DNA of 64,000 nt from Winogradskya humida (GTDB lineage: Bacteria > Actinomycetota > Actinomycetes > Mycobacteriales > Micromonosporaceae). The notes under the pieces were generated by a model. It saw nothing but the letters and a program-made list of their open reading frames with translations, did not search any database and was not told the origin of the DNA. Position 1 is the stretch's first letter. Each line of letters starts with the position of its first letter. This document shows positions 35,375 through 43,665 of this stretch, in pieces. The stretch lies in contig NZ_BOMN01000137.1 in NCBI RefSeq assembly GCF_016862215.1, forward strand, positions 1 through 64,000. The letters are read 5' to 3'. Position numbers and translations under genes: made by a program.

Positions 35375-37838
35375 ACCACCCGCCCGCGCCGGAACCGTCG
35401 TTCAGAGCGGCCGGCAGGTCGGCGCGGTTGGACACGTGGAGCTTGCGGTAGATGCGGGTCAGGTGCTGCTCGACCGTGCTCATCGTGACGAAGAGCTTGT
35501 CGGCGATCTCCCGGTTGGCGTGGCCGGTCGCGGCGAGCTCGGCGACCCGGCGCTCGGCGTCGCTGAGCAGGCGGAGCGGGCCGGCAGTTACCGGTGCGAG
35601 CGGGGCGAGCTGGGCGAGCTGGGCGGGCGGGGCATCGGGCTCCCCCGTCGCCAGGCGGGTCTCGTCGATGTCGTCGCGCCAGGCGACCAGGCCGGGCACG
35701 TCCAGCCCCCAGGCGGTCATCAGCTCGCCGCACCTGGTGAAGTCCCGCAGGGCCAGCTCGTGGTCCCCGGTCGCCAGGCTGTAGCGGCCCCGGGCCCGGA
35801 GGTAGAGCAGGCCGCTACGGGTCTGGAATATGCCGCCGGGCACGGGATGGTCCAGATGTACCTGCGCCTCGGCGTAGTCGCCCAGCGCTGTGGCGGCCAG
35901 GATGAGGCTGGACAGTGGGGCGCCGACGCCGACGCCCCAGCTGCTCGGTGGCATCGTGTCCAGGGCCGACCGGGCGTACGTGATCGCCCCGCGCGGATCG
36001 CCGAGCCGGACGGCGATCTCGGCGCGGATCGAGGCGAGCCGGGCCTGCCGGGCCGGCGCGTTGCGCTCCCGGGCCTCCCGCATGAACGTGTCGCACCAGG
36101 GCGCGGCCACGGCGGCATGCCCGCCGTAGACGAGCGCGAGAAGAGCACTCTCGACGGTGTCGAGCGACATCTCGTCCAGGTGGACGCTGCGCAGGACGCG
36201 CTGGGCGGCGGCCACCAGTCCCCTGCCCGGCCCTCGTTCGAGGACCCCCGCGAGCATGGTCACCGCGGTCATCCGGCGGCTGGCGGCGACCGTGGCGGCC
36301 AGTGGTCCGCCACCGGCCGGGGGCCGGGGCACCGCTGACCCCAGCGGCGGGTGGGTCACCCGGAGCCAGGGCTGGAAGGTGGCCAGCTCGGCCGTAAACG
36401 CCGGATCGGGGCCGGAGCCGACGGCGAGCGGGCCGAGGACGGCCCGGGCCTCGTCGAAACGGCCGTGCCAGAGCAGCGTCCTGGCGAGCGTGATCGCGTC
36501 GGCGCCGGACAACTCCCCCCGGCGCCGGCTCTCGGCCAGCTCGTCGATGAGGGTGCCGGACATCGCCGGGCTGATCCGCCAGCGGGCCCGCAGCGCCAGG
36601 GCCGTCACCGTGGCCCGGCGCGCCGGTGTGACGCACTGGTTCCGGGCGCAGTCGAGATATTGCAGGCCGCGATCGACCCGGCCGTCCCGCAACGCCGTGC
36701 GGGCCGAGTCCTCCAGGGCGGTGACGGCCCATTCCGCGGCGACCGGGGTGGCCTGGCGCAGGTGCTCCGCGACCACCTCGGGCGGGGCGCCCCGCTGATG
36801 GGCGAGTTCGGCGGTACGGGCCTGCAGCGCGGCGAGCTCATCGGCGTCCACCTGGGCCAGCAGCGCGTCGCGGGCGGCCCGGTGCCGGAATCCGCCCCGG
36901 TGCAGGATCCCCGCGGTGGTCAGCGAGCGGATGACCCGGCCGACGACCGTGGCGTCGAGGCCGAGCAGCCGGGTCGCCACCTGTTCACCGGGCGAGATGG
37001 CCAGGGCCCGGGCCACCTGCAGGACGGCGGGCTCGCCGCGGCTGACGGCCCGGAGCACGGCACGCCCGTAACCGCTGCCGGGCACGACACGCCGGCTGCC
37101 GTCGCCGGGCTCCGCGACGAAATCCTCGATCAGGCCGGCGAGCAGCAGCGGATTTCCGCCGGTGAGCCCGTGCCACTCGGCGGCGTGCCGCTCGCCCGCG
37201 GCGGCGCCGAACCGGGCGGCCACGAGTTCGCAGACGTCGTGCATGGTGAGCGGGCCCAGCCGGAGCCGGGTGTTCTGCGGCCCGTTCAGCAGGTCGTCCT
37301 GCATCGGGTCGAACTCGGAGCAGCTGATCAGGATCAACAGGTTCGAGCCGCGGACCCGCCGCGCGAGATAGGACAGGCAGGTCAGTGACGCCGCATCGGC
37401 GTGGTGCGCGTCGTCGACCACGATCGCCAGCGGGTAACGCTCGCTGAGGCCCAGCAGCATGGTGCCGACCTCGTGCAGCAGGGCCGCGCCGAGCGGCTCC
37501 GGCGCGGCACCGTCCACGAGCGGCCCGGACCTGCCCGCCCGTGCTCTCGGCAGACAGATGCGGCGGGCGCGGTCCCGGACATCGGCGGGCAGCGGCGCGT
37601 CGTGCAGCAGCTGGTGCACCACGCCGAGCGGCAGATCCCGTTCCGCGTACGAGCCGTACCCGATGACGGCCAGCGCACCGTGGTCGACGACCCGGGCCGC
37701 GAACGTGTCGAGCAGGTCGGTCTTGCCGGTCCCGACGGTGCCCGCGACCGTGGCTGTCCGCCCGTGTCCGGCCACCGCCCCCGCGAGCAGCCTGTCGAGC
37801 ACGCCGATCGCGCCGTCCCGGTCCGCCGGCTCTGTCAT
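35358..37838 (-). CDS. Second LAL-family LuxR transcriptional regulator
   Basis: ATP-binding LuxR-family activator, 826 residues. Intact Walker A GTVGTGKT is at about residues 33-40 and Walker B VVDDAHH at about 130; a long helical middle region follows. The C-terminal HTH has LSDAERRVAELAATGHANREIA, then STVEQHLTRIYRKLHVSNRADL. The ATG at 37838 overlaps the SARP stop codon (ATGA), with GGAG upstream; a GTG two codons earlier is possible. Coupling to the SARP suggests the two are made together. It is distinct from the LAL at 24.8-27.5 kb, which has a changed Walker A Lys. Likely one of three pathway regulators. Confidence 0.9.
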   Translation of the reverse strand: MTEPADRDGAIGVLDRLLAGAVAGHGRTATVAGTVGTGKTDLLDTFAARVVDHGALAVIGYGSYAERDLPLGVVHQLLHDAPLPADVRDRARRICLPRARAGRSGPLVDGAAPEPLGAALLHEVGTMLLGLSERYPLAIVVDDAHHADAASLTCLSYLARRVRGSNLLILISCSEFDPMQDDLLNGPQNTRLRLGPLTMHDVCELVAARFGAAAGERHAAEWHGLTGGNPLLLAGLIEDFVAEPGDGSRRVVPGSGYGRAVLRAVSRGEPAVLQVARALAISPGEQVATRLLGLDATVVGRVIRSLTTAGILHRGGFRHRAARDALLAQVDADELAALQARTAELAHQRGAPPEVVAEHLRQATPVAAEWAVTALEDSARTALRDGRVDRGLQYLDCARNQCVTPARRATVTALALRARWRISPAMSGTLIDELAESRRRGELSGADAITLARTLLWHGRFDEARAVLGPLAVGSGPDPAFTAELATFQPWLRVTHPPLGSAVPRPPAGGGPLAATVAASRRMTAVTMLAGVLERGPGRGLVAAAQRVLRSVHLDEMSLDTVESALLALVYGGHAAVAAPWCDTFMREARERNAPARQARLASIRAEIAVRLGDPRGAITYARSALDTMPPSSWGVGVGAPLSSLILAATALGDYAEAQVHLDHPVPGGIFQTRSGLLYLRARGRYSLATGDHELALRDFTRCGELMTAWGLDVPGLVAWRDDIDETRLATGEPDAPPAQLAQLAPLAPVTAGPLRLLSDAERRVAELAATGHANREIADKLFVTMSTVEQHLTRIYRKLHVSNRADLPAALNDGSGAGGWFRPES

Positions 37839-39874
37839 CGCCACTCCAGCTGGTGGAAGGTGAGGGGGGCCGGGGCGGGCTGCCCGAAGCGCTGCTCCAG
37901 TCGCCGGGCAGCGTCCAGCGCGACATCGTGCGCCTCCCGCCAGGTGGCGCGGTGCGGCCCGGCGGCGGCGAGCTCGGCGGTGCTGATCGCGAGACTCAGG
38001 CTAAGGTCCGGGTAGCCGGAGCGGGCGGCCTGGCGGATGCCGGCGATGAGCGTGGAGCGCTGCCCCTCGAACCAGGACAGCGGAACGTCGACCAGCCGCC
38101 GCACCAGCGCCTCGGGCAGCCCGTCACGGGTGTCCGGCGCGGGTGGCGCCACGGGGCCGGCCAGCCGCCGGTAGGCCTCGGCGGCCAGCGATGACAGGGT
38201 GACGAGCGCCCGCCGCACCGCGGCCCGGCGCTGCTCGGGTGGCTCGTGGGTGCGTCCGCGCTCACGGGCGTACGCCCGGATCAGGGTGTGGAACCGGTAC
38301 TGGCGGTCCGGGCCGGGGTTCGCCGCCACGGTGTCGAGCAACCGGGCATCGGCGAGCGTGTCGAGCAGGCCGGCCGCCTCCCGCGGTGCGGCGTCCAGCA
38401 GCGCGGCACCGGCCCAGCTCGAGAAGACCGGGAAGTCCAGCAGGCCGAGCAGGTGGAACAACCGCCGCGCCGGGGCGGGCAGCGCGTCGGCCACCGGGGC
38501 GAGACTGCCCCGCACACTGAGGCTGCCGTGGGTCAGCTCACCGATGATCCGGGTCTCGTCCGCGAGCCGGGCGGCGAACTGTACCAGCGCCCACTGCGGC
38601 CGGGCGGCCAGCCGGGCACCGGCGATCCGTACCGCGAGGGGCAGGTGCCCGCAGCGGTCGGCGAGCTCGGCCGCGGCGACGGGCTCGGCCCGCACACGCC
38701 CGGCGCCGACGATCCGGGTGAGCAGCTCCGTGGACTGCTCCCGGTCGAGCCCGTCGATGTCGATATGGACAGCGCCGGGAATCCCGGGCAGCCGGCGCCG
38801 GCTGGCGATCAGCACCGCCGCGGCCGGGACACCGGGTAGCAGCGCCCGGACCTGCTCCTCGTCGGCGGGGTCATCGAGCACGAGCAGAGTTCGCCCGGCG
38901 GGGATCCGGGGAATGCCGAACCCCGCAGGATCGACGGGTACGGCCGCCAGGCCGTGCAGGCTGCCGAAGAACCGGCCACCCGGGAACGACTCGGCGAGCC
39001 GGTGCGCGGCGTGCACCACGAGCGCGGTCTTGCCGGCACCGGGCCGGCCGACCACCACCACCGGGGCCGGATGCCGGTGCGGATCGTCCACTGTGGTGGC
39101 AGTGAGGATCCGCCGGACAGCGGCAAGCTGCTCGGCCCGCCCGACGAAGTCGGCGGTATCGGCGGGCAACGTCGACGGTCCGGGCAACGGCAACGGCAAC
39201 GGCCCGGGCGACGTCGACGGTCCGGGCAAGCTCCGCGCCGGGGCCTCGACGCGGCGTCCGCAGCGGCGGAGCGCCAGCGCGAGCTGACCGCGCAGCCGTT
39301 CCCGCAGCGGATGGGCGGCGACCAGCTCGGTGAGCTCGCCGACCAGGTCCCGGTGCAGGCCGAGGCCGAGTTCGGCCTCGATACAGTCCTCGGTGACGGT
39401 GATCCGGCGCTCGTCGACGGAGCCGGCCGCGGCCCGCAGCGCCGTGCTCGGCAGTCCCTGCAACGCGGGACCACGCCAGAGCGCGAGGGCGGCCCGGTAA
39501 TCCCGGGCGGCGTCGCCGGGCCGGTTCGCCTCGCCCGCGGCGCGGGCCCGCCGGACCAGCTCGTCGTGCCGGTGCAGGTCCAGCTCCGCAGGGCCGAGGT
39601 CGAACGCGTAACCCTGCGGGCAGGTCCGGATCGCGTCCGGCCGGCCGTGCGAGGCGAACAGCCGGCGCAGGGCGGAGATGCAGATCTGGGTCTGCACCCG
39701 GGCGGTCGGCGGCACCTCGGTGCCGTAGACCGCGTCGATGAGGCGCGCGACGGGCACCGGCCGGTTCGCCTCCAGCAGCAGACAGCCGAGCACGATCCGC
39801 TGGCGGGTGCCGCCGGGCCGGACCGGGGTGTCGTCCGCCAGTATTTCGAGCGGGCCGAGGACACGGAACTGCAA
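37835..39874 (-). CDS. SARP-family regulator with NB-ARC-like ATPase domain
   Basis: Pathway-specific activator of the AfsR/DnrI type, 679 residues. Residues 1-95 form an OmpR-like winged helix (FRVLGPLEIL..., RQRIVLGCLLL, QICISALRRLF). A bacterial activation domain follows to about residue 210, ending early in a repeated PGPST linker (about 210-235). The ATPase domain has P-loop GRPGAGKT (about 275) and a region with RCGHLPLAVRIAG. A helical tail follows; I see no clear TPR array of AfsR length. Translation starts at TTG 39874, supported by a perfect AAGGAGGT at 39881-39888 and the conserved N terminus immediately after. The upstream 325-bp gap holds a likely operator. SARPs usually bind direct repeats near -35. 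Confidence 0.9.
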   Translation of the reverse strand: MQFRVLGPLEILADDTPVRPGGTRQRIVLGCLLLEANRPVPVARLIDAVYGTEVPPTARVQTQICISALRRLFASHGRPDAIRTCPQGYAFDLGPAELDLHRHDELVRRARAAGEANRPGDAARDYRAALALWRGPALQGLPSTALRAAAGSVDERRITVTEDCIEAELGLGLHRDLVGELTELVAAHPLRERLRGQLALALRRCGRRVEAPARSLPGPSTSPGPLPLPLPGPSTLPADTADFVGRAEQLAAVRRILTATTVDDPHRHPAPVVVVGRPGAGKTALVVHAAHRLAESFPGGRFFGSLHGLAAVPVDPAGFGIPRIPAGRTLLVLDDPADEEQVRALLPGVPAAAVLIASRRRLPGIPGAVHIDIDGLDREQSTELLTRIVGAGRVRAEPVAAAELADRCGHLPLAVRIAGARLAARPQWALVQFAARLADETRIIGELTHGSLSVRGSLAPVADALPAPARRLFHLLGLLDFPVFSSWAGAALLDAAPREAAGLLDTLADARLLDTVAANPGPDRQYRFHTLIRAYARERGRTHEPPEQRRAAVRRALVTLSSLAAEAYRRLAGPVAPPAPDTRDGLPEALVRRLVDVPLSWFEGQRSTLIAGIRQAARSGYPDLSLSLAISTAELAAAGPHRATWREAHDVALDAARRLEQRFGQPAPAPLTFHQLEWR

Positions 39875-39880
39875 GCCCGA

Positions 39881-39888
39881 ACCTCCTT
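39881..39888 (-). promoter_or_regulatory. Shine-Dalgarno that fixes the SARP TTG start
   Basis: AAGGAGGT on the minus strand, six bases before TTG 39874. No ATG or GTG in that frame is better placed, and the winged-helix homology begins right at this codon, so the TTG start is well supported. Confidence 0.8.
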
Positions 39889-39948
39889 GTTTCCGCGACG
39901 GGGCGGTTGTGGCTTCGGGCCGGCAACGTACTGATGCTGAATTTGCCT

Positions 39949-39978
39949 ATATCGAATTACCCCGGACGGTTTCGATAT
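39949..39978. promoter_or_regulatory. Inverted repeat, candidate operator upstream of the SARP
   Basis: ATATCGAA at 39949-39956 and its exact reverse complement TTCGATAT at 39971-39978, separated by 14 bp (22 bp centre to centre, about two helical turns), 75-105 bp upstream of the SARP start. The geometry suits a dimeric repressor such as a TetR or gamma-butyrolactone receptor, but no such gene is in the window. Function inferred. Confidence 0.4.
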
Positions 39979-40156
39979 CGGCTTCGTCGACCGCGTTACG
40001 CAGTCTGCCGGAGGCAACCAAGCGTTCGGTGAACAGCACTATTCAGTTGAACACCCCGCACGACAGTGACGCGCGTCAATTATTTGCGGTGACCTGCACC
40101 TGTTTCGGAGAGTGAATTCCGGCATCTGAAAAATGCCCGAATCCGGACAGCAAACG

Positions 40157-40192
40157 AATCGGGACGGCAGCCGGATGGCTGCCGCCCCGATT
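40157..40192 (-). terminator. Hairpin terminator after the seven-gene acyl operon
   Basis: A strong inverted repeat starts eight bases after the stop codon of the last gene of the minus-strand operon. The arms are AATCGGG...CCCGATT outside and GGCAGCC...GGCTGCC inside, around a four-base loop, interrupted by a 2-nt mismatch. No long U tract follows, as is common in actinomycetes. It would separate the operon from the SARP transcript. Confidence 0.7.
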
Positions 40193-40199
40193 CCGATGA

Positions 40200-41066
40200 T
40201 CAGCGGGAGAAATCGATACCGCGGATCTTGCTGACGAATGTCGCGAGATCGTCGACCGTGGCCTCGCCCCGGCTGGTGCTGAACCGGGTGACGAGCCGGA
40301 CCAGCGCCTCGTACGCCTCGGTGTGGTCGTAGGAGACCGAATCGGCGACCTTCAGCGACCACCGCCAGTAACCGTTGAGCGTGTCGGCCAGCGGCATCCG
40401 GAAGGTACCGAGGACGTCCTTGAGGTCGGGTACCGTCGCTCCGGCGCCGTTGCGCTGGACATACTCGCCGACCAGCGAGCTGTAGAACGCGAAATGCCGC
40501 GCCTCGTCCCGGGCGAGCCGGTTGAGCAGGTCACGCAGCACCGGCTCGGTGACGACGTTCTTGAAGCGCTGATAGAACAGCTGGGTCGCCTTCTCCTGCA
40601 CGAGGGTGTAGGCGAACGCCTGGATCGGATGCTCGTACGGCAGGGCGAACTGCTTGACCCCCTCCGTGGCCAGCTCGACCATCAGGCTGCTCGAGTCGGT
40701 CATCCCCGCGTCGACCTGGTAACGGGTCAGCACCGAGGCGTGCCGCTCCTCGTCGTTGGCCCAGGCGATCAGGAACCGGAAGTACTCCCGGTTGAAACAG
40801 AACTCCTCGATGCTCAACTGACGCCCGGACACCGGGAAGACGTCGAGGAAGTAGCTGAGATAGCCGGGGATGTGGTCCTCGATGAACGTGATGAAGCGGA
40901 CCACGGACCGGTCGTCGGCGGTGAGCAGCTCGGGCCGCAACGCCGACCAGTCGAGCTCGTCGATCGACCACTGGCTGCGCGCGGCGCGGTCGGTGGCGTC
41001 GCCGACGAGCGTACGCATCAGGTCGGGGTCGAGAAGTCCGGCTCTGCTCGGCAGGGGGGTCGTCAC
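40200..41066 (-). CDS. Diiron ferritin-like protein, acyl-ACP desaturase superfamily (1)
   Basis: Soluble four-helix diiron enzyme, 288 residues. Ligands are recognisable in order: Glu in FIEDHIPGY (helix 1), EERH in NDEERHASVL (helix 2), Glu in VQEKATQLFY (helix 3) and EARH in RDEARHFAFY (helix 4). This is the pattern of stearoyl-ACP desaturases and related R2-like oxygenases including N-oxygenases. No membrane segment is seen. Its GTG start overlaps the methyltransferase stop (GTGA), with GGAGGG upstream. Next to a FAAL, a free carrier protein and a second diiron protein, it probably desaturates or hydroxylates a carrier-bound acyl chain. The exact reaction is not deducible. Confidence 0.82.
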   Translation of the reverse strand: MTTPLPSRAGLLDPDLMRTLVGDATDRAARSQWSIDELDWSALRPELLTADDRSVVRFITFIEDHIPGYLSYFLDVFPVSGRQLSIEEFCFNREYFRFLIAWANDEERHASVLTRYQVDAGMTDSSSLMVELATEGVKQFALPYEHPIQAFAYTLVQEKATQLFYQRFKNVVTEPVLRDLLNRLARDEARHFAFYSSLVGEYVQRNGAGATVPDLKDVLGTFRMPLADTLNGYWRWSLKVADSVSYDHTEAYEALVRLVTRFSTSRGEATVDDLATFVSKIRGIDFSR

Positions 41067-41941
41067 GGCGTACCCTCCGGGCCGAGCCGCAGGTTGGCGG
41101 CGGTCAGGGCATAGTGCTTGGCGGTGTAACCCCAGCCCGCGTTGGCCGTGCGGAGGTAGCGGATCAGCGGTTCGAAGCCACCTGGCAGCGCCTGCTCGAT
41201 GGCGTCGCGGTTGGTCTCGGCGTTGCGCTCCCAGTCGGCGATGGTCCGCTTGTAGTGCGCGGTCAGGTCGTCGAGCCCGGTCAGGCTGAAGCCGGCCGTC
41301 TCGACCGCGGCCACCAGCACGGACAGCGGGACCATGTCGGCGAACCCGAAGATGTTCTCCATGACGTGCCGGGTGCCGGGCCGGTCGTTGAACTCGCGGT
41401 AGACGGCGGCGTTACGGAAACAGCTCTCCGACAGGTACAGCCGCCCGCCGCGGGCCAGCATCGCGCGCAACCGGGTCAGGACCTGCTCCCGGTCGGGCAT
41501 GTGGATGATCGAGCCGACCATCGTGGCCGCCGCGTAGTCACCGTCCGTGCTCACCTCCGCGAACCGGCCGAGCCGGATGTCGATCCGGTCCCGGACACCC
41601 ATGGTCCGGGCCAGATCGTCGATGTACGCGGCCTGCGTGCGCGACGGGGTGACCCCGGTGGCGTGGCAGCCGTACTCGGTGGCCATGAACAGGATCAGGC
41701 TGCCCCACCCGCACCCCGCGTCGAGCAGCCGTTCCCCGCCGGTGAGGCCGAGGCGGCGGGCGATCAGGTGCAGCTTGGCCGTCTGCGCCTCGGCCAGCGT
41801 GGTGTCCGGACCGGCATAGATCCCGGAGCTGTACTTGAGCCGCGGGTCGAGGTACGCGGCGAACACCTGCGCCGGGAGCTCGTAGTGCTGGTTGGTGGCC
41901 GCGACGGCCAGGTCCGGGTCGACGACGTCCGCGGTGGACAT
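41063..41941 (-). CDS. SAM-dependent methyltransferase, cyclopropane-synthase-like fold
   Basis: Class I methyltransferase of 292 residues. The N terminus (NQHYELPAQVF...YLDPRLKYSSG) and SAM motif I LLDAGCGWG (about 71-79) place it in the cyclopropane fatty acid synthase/mycolate methyltransferase fold; HYKRT near the C terminus matches the family's conserved Tyr. The residues that hold bicarbonate in true cyclopropane synthases appear replaced: Cys in YSC is Ser (YSS), the GAFEHFG Glu is Ile (GSIIHMP), and the LLHTI His/Ile are Ser/Ser. It therefore probably methylates without ring closure, perhaps an unsaturated or oxidised acyl-ACP. It is separated by four bases from the carrier protein gene. 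Confidence 0.82.
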   Translation of the reverse strand: MSTADVVDPDLAVAATNQHYELPAQVFAAYLDPRLKYSSGIYAGPDTTLAEAQTAKLHLIARRLGLTGGERLLDAGCGWGSLILFMATEYGCHATGVTPSRTQAAYIDDLARTMGVRDRIDIRLGRFAEVSTDGDYAAATMVGSIIHMPDREQVLTRLRAMLARGGRLYLSESCFRNAAVYREFNDRPGTRHVMENIFGFADMVPLSVLVAAVETAGFSLTGLDDLTAHYKRTIADWERNAETNRDAIEQALPGGFEPLIRYLRTANAGWGYTAKHYALTAANLRLGPEGTP

Positions 41942-41945
41942 CCGA

Positions 41946-42230
41946 TCAGTCCTTCGCCCGCACGTACGACGTCACGAGCGTGACCAGGTCCGTGAGGGTG
42001 ACCGAGGCGAAGATCTGCTCGTCGTCGAACTCGACGTCCCAGTGCCGTTCCAGCCGGGACACCACCCGCAGCAGGTGGACCGAGTCGACGCCCGGGATGT
42101 TCTTGAGGACCTCGTCGTCGGCGATCGTCGCCGGTTCGACCTTCATCTCCTGGGCCAGGTAGCCGCGGACGACGTCGGCGACGGCGTCGACGGTTCCGGG
42201 CGTGGCGCCGGCAGGCGTGGCAGCTGTCAT
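41946..42230 (-). CDS. Free-standing acyl carrier protein
   Basis: Carrier protein of 94 residues with the phosphopantetheine Ser in GVDSVHLLRVV (about residue 49) and the usual acidic helix II/III residues. Its ATG overlaps the thioesterase stop (ATGA). It is the likely partner of the fatty acyl-AMP ligase and the carrier on which the diiron enzymes and methyltransferase act. An Ala/Pro/Thr-rich N-terminal tail of about 14 residues precedes the fold. Confidence 0.92.
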   Translation of the reverse strand: MTAATPAGATPGTVDAVADVVRGYLAQEMKVEPATIADDEVLKNIPGVDSVHLLRVVSRLERHWDVEFDDEQIFASVTLTDLVTLVTSYVRAKD

Positions 42231-42829
42231 GACGATCCCAATCCATGGTCGAAGTAGTGCTGGAGCCGGTCGAACTCGGCGCCGTCGAGGCCCATCAGCT
42301 CACGCGCGGTGCCGGCCCGGATGGTCTGGTAGGTGCCGCTGGCCATGACCGCGACGTCCCCGTGCTCGTCGAGGACGTCGGCCTCGGCCCTGATCAGCTC
42401 CCCGCCGTGGTCGACGAGCCGGGCCACGGTCGTGGTGACCCGCCCGGTGCGCACCGGCGCGAGCATCTTGGTGCGCAGGGTCATGCAGAAGGCGAGCACG
42501 CCGAGGTCGATCGCGATGAGATCACCCATCACCTCGTCGACCAGGACGTTGAGGATGCCGCCGTGCACCGTGCCGGGGTACGACGCGTAGTCCGCCCCCA
42601 GCGTGGTGCGGGCGGCGATGGTCCCGTCCGCCCGGCGGGTCAGGGTGAGTGCGAGCCCCACCGGGTTGCGCGGCGAACACCCGAAACACTGGAATTTCGG
42701 TTCGTCGCGCCACGGGAGCGCGATCGGCTCCTCGGCGGCGGACACCGGCCCGGCGGGCACCGGGCCGATGGACACCGGGCCGATGGACACCGGGCCGATG
42801 GACACCGGGCCGGTGGAGAGCTGGCTCAT
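42227..42829 (-). CDS. Hotdog-fold (PaaI-type) thioesterase
   Basis: About 200 residues. After a low-complexity N terminus the hotdog core shows FGCSPRNPVGL (Cys-rich entry typical of one subfamily), TVHGGILNVLVDEVMGDL (helix with catalytic-type Asp/Glu) and LRTKMLAPVRTGRV. These enzymes hydrolyse acyl-CoA or acyl-ACP. In this operon it could release the modified acyl chain from the free carrier protein or clear stalled acyl groups. The ATG at 42829 overlaps the diiron gene stop (ATGA); homology begins only near residue 30. Confidence 0.85.
   Translation of the reverse strand: MSQLSTGPVSIGPVSIGPVSIGPVPAGPVSAAEEPIALPWRDEPKFQCFGCSPRNPVGLALTLTRRADGTIAARTTLGADYASYPGTVHGGILNVLVDEVMGDLIAIDLGVLAFCMTLRTKMLAPVRTGRVTTTVARLVDHGGELIRAEADVLDEHGDVAVMASGTYQTIRAGTARELMGLDGAEFDRLQHYFDHGLGSS
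42758..42817. repeat. 15-bp tandem repeat at the thioesterase N terminus
   Basis: Four near-identical 15-bp units (core ACCGGGCCGATGGAC) code for repeats of GPVSI. The units keep the reading frame and end just before the conserved domain, so copy-number change would only lengthen a disordered tail. Confidence 0.9.
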
Positions 42830-43665
42830 AGTGCGATCGAGACCTTTGTCGACTCCGCGGCGATGGCCCGCCGGACGTCGGCCATCTTGGTCAGCCGGTG
42901 CCCGGTCAGTTCGGAGAAGTACGCGAAGAGCTGCGTGCAGCAGCGTTCCCACTCGACGCCGTCCCGGTCCACCTCGGCGAAGTAGCTGAACACCTCGTCG
43001 ATCGTCTCGTGGCCCTGCAGTTCGGGCAGGTGCCCCTTGAACCGGCTGACGGGGTGCCGGTAAAGGTCACGGGTGGTGCCCATGTAGACGTACAGGGTCT
43101 CCACCACCGACGCGCACTCCTGCGGGTGGGTCGCCAGCCGGCGCGCCGTGTAGTGGGCGAACTCGCGGGCGTGCCGGGCCTCGTCGCCGCTCGCCCGGCC
43201 CATGATCCTGCTGATCACCGGCTCCCGGACCGCCCGGCTCACCGACTTGTACATATGGTTGGTGAGCACCTCGCAGATGACGTTGGTCGCGATGCTCGCG
43301 GCCTTGGTGACGCCCGGCGGGTACGGCTCGCGCATCGCGTTGACCTTGTCGTAGCTCACCTTGTGACCGGCCATCTGCAGCCAGGTCTGGAACGCCAGGT
43401 GGTGCTGGACCTCCTGATAGCCCCAGATGCAGACGAACTGGGAGAAGTCGTAGTCGTCGGCGAACTCGTTCAGCAGGCCGTGGGTCGCGGCGACCGAGTT
43501 GGACTCGCCCATGATCGCGCCCTTGGCGAACGTGATGTAGTCCGGTTCGACCAGGTCGGGCCGGAAGTCGTCCCAGGGGATGTCCTTCAGCTCCCAGGTG
43601 GCCTGCTGATAACGGGTGAAGACACCCGCACTGTGCAGTTGGTCGTCATCGATCGTCGGAATCAC
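42826..43665 (-). CDS. Diiron ferritin-like protein, acyl-ACP desaturase superfamily (2)
   Basis: Second soluble diiron enzyme, 279 residues, clearly diverged from the first. Proposed ligands: Glu in IMGESNS (helix 1), EVQHH in YQEVQHHLAF (helix 2), Glu in VICEVLTNH (helix 3) and EARH in SGDEARHAREF (helix 4). The GTG at 43665 overlaps the ligase stop (GTGA) and has AAGGG upstream; the longer upstream frame is a shadow of the ligase. Having two diiron enzymes on one carrier suggests sequential oxidations, for example two desaturations, or desaturation followed by hydroxylation. I cannot tell which. Confidence 0.82.
   Translation of the reverse strand: MIPTIDDDQLHSAGVFTRYQQATWELKDIPWDDFRPDLVEPDYITFAKGAIMGESNSVAATHGLLNEFADDYDFSQFVCIWGYQEVQHHLAFQTWLQMAGHKVSYDKVNAMREPYPPGVTKAASIATNVICEVLTNHMYKSVSRAVREPVISRIMGRASGDEARHAREFAHYTARRLATHPQECASVVETLYVYMGTTRDLYRHPVSRFKGHLPELQGHETIDEVFSYFAEVDRDGVEWERCCTQLFAYFSELTGHRLTKMADVRRAIAAESTKVSIAL

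Larger units (their letters stand above)
39875..40199. other. Intergenic region holding SARP promoter and upstream operon terminator
   Basis: A 325-bp non-coding stretch, AT-richer than its surroundings. It contains the SARP Shine-Dalgarno (39881-39888), an 8-bp inverted repeat (39949-39978), a minus-strand TTGACG that could be a -35 element (about 40072-40077) without a convincing -10 partner, and a terminator hairpin (40157-40192). No coding potential is seen. Confidence 0.7.
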
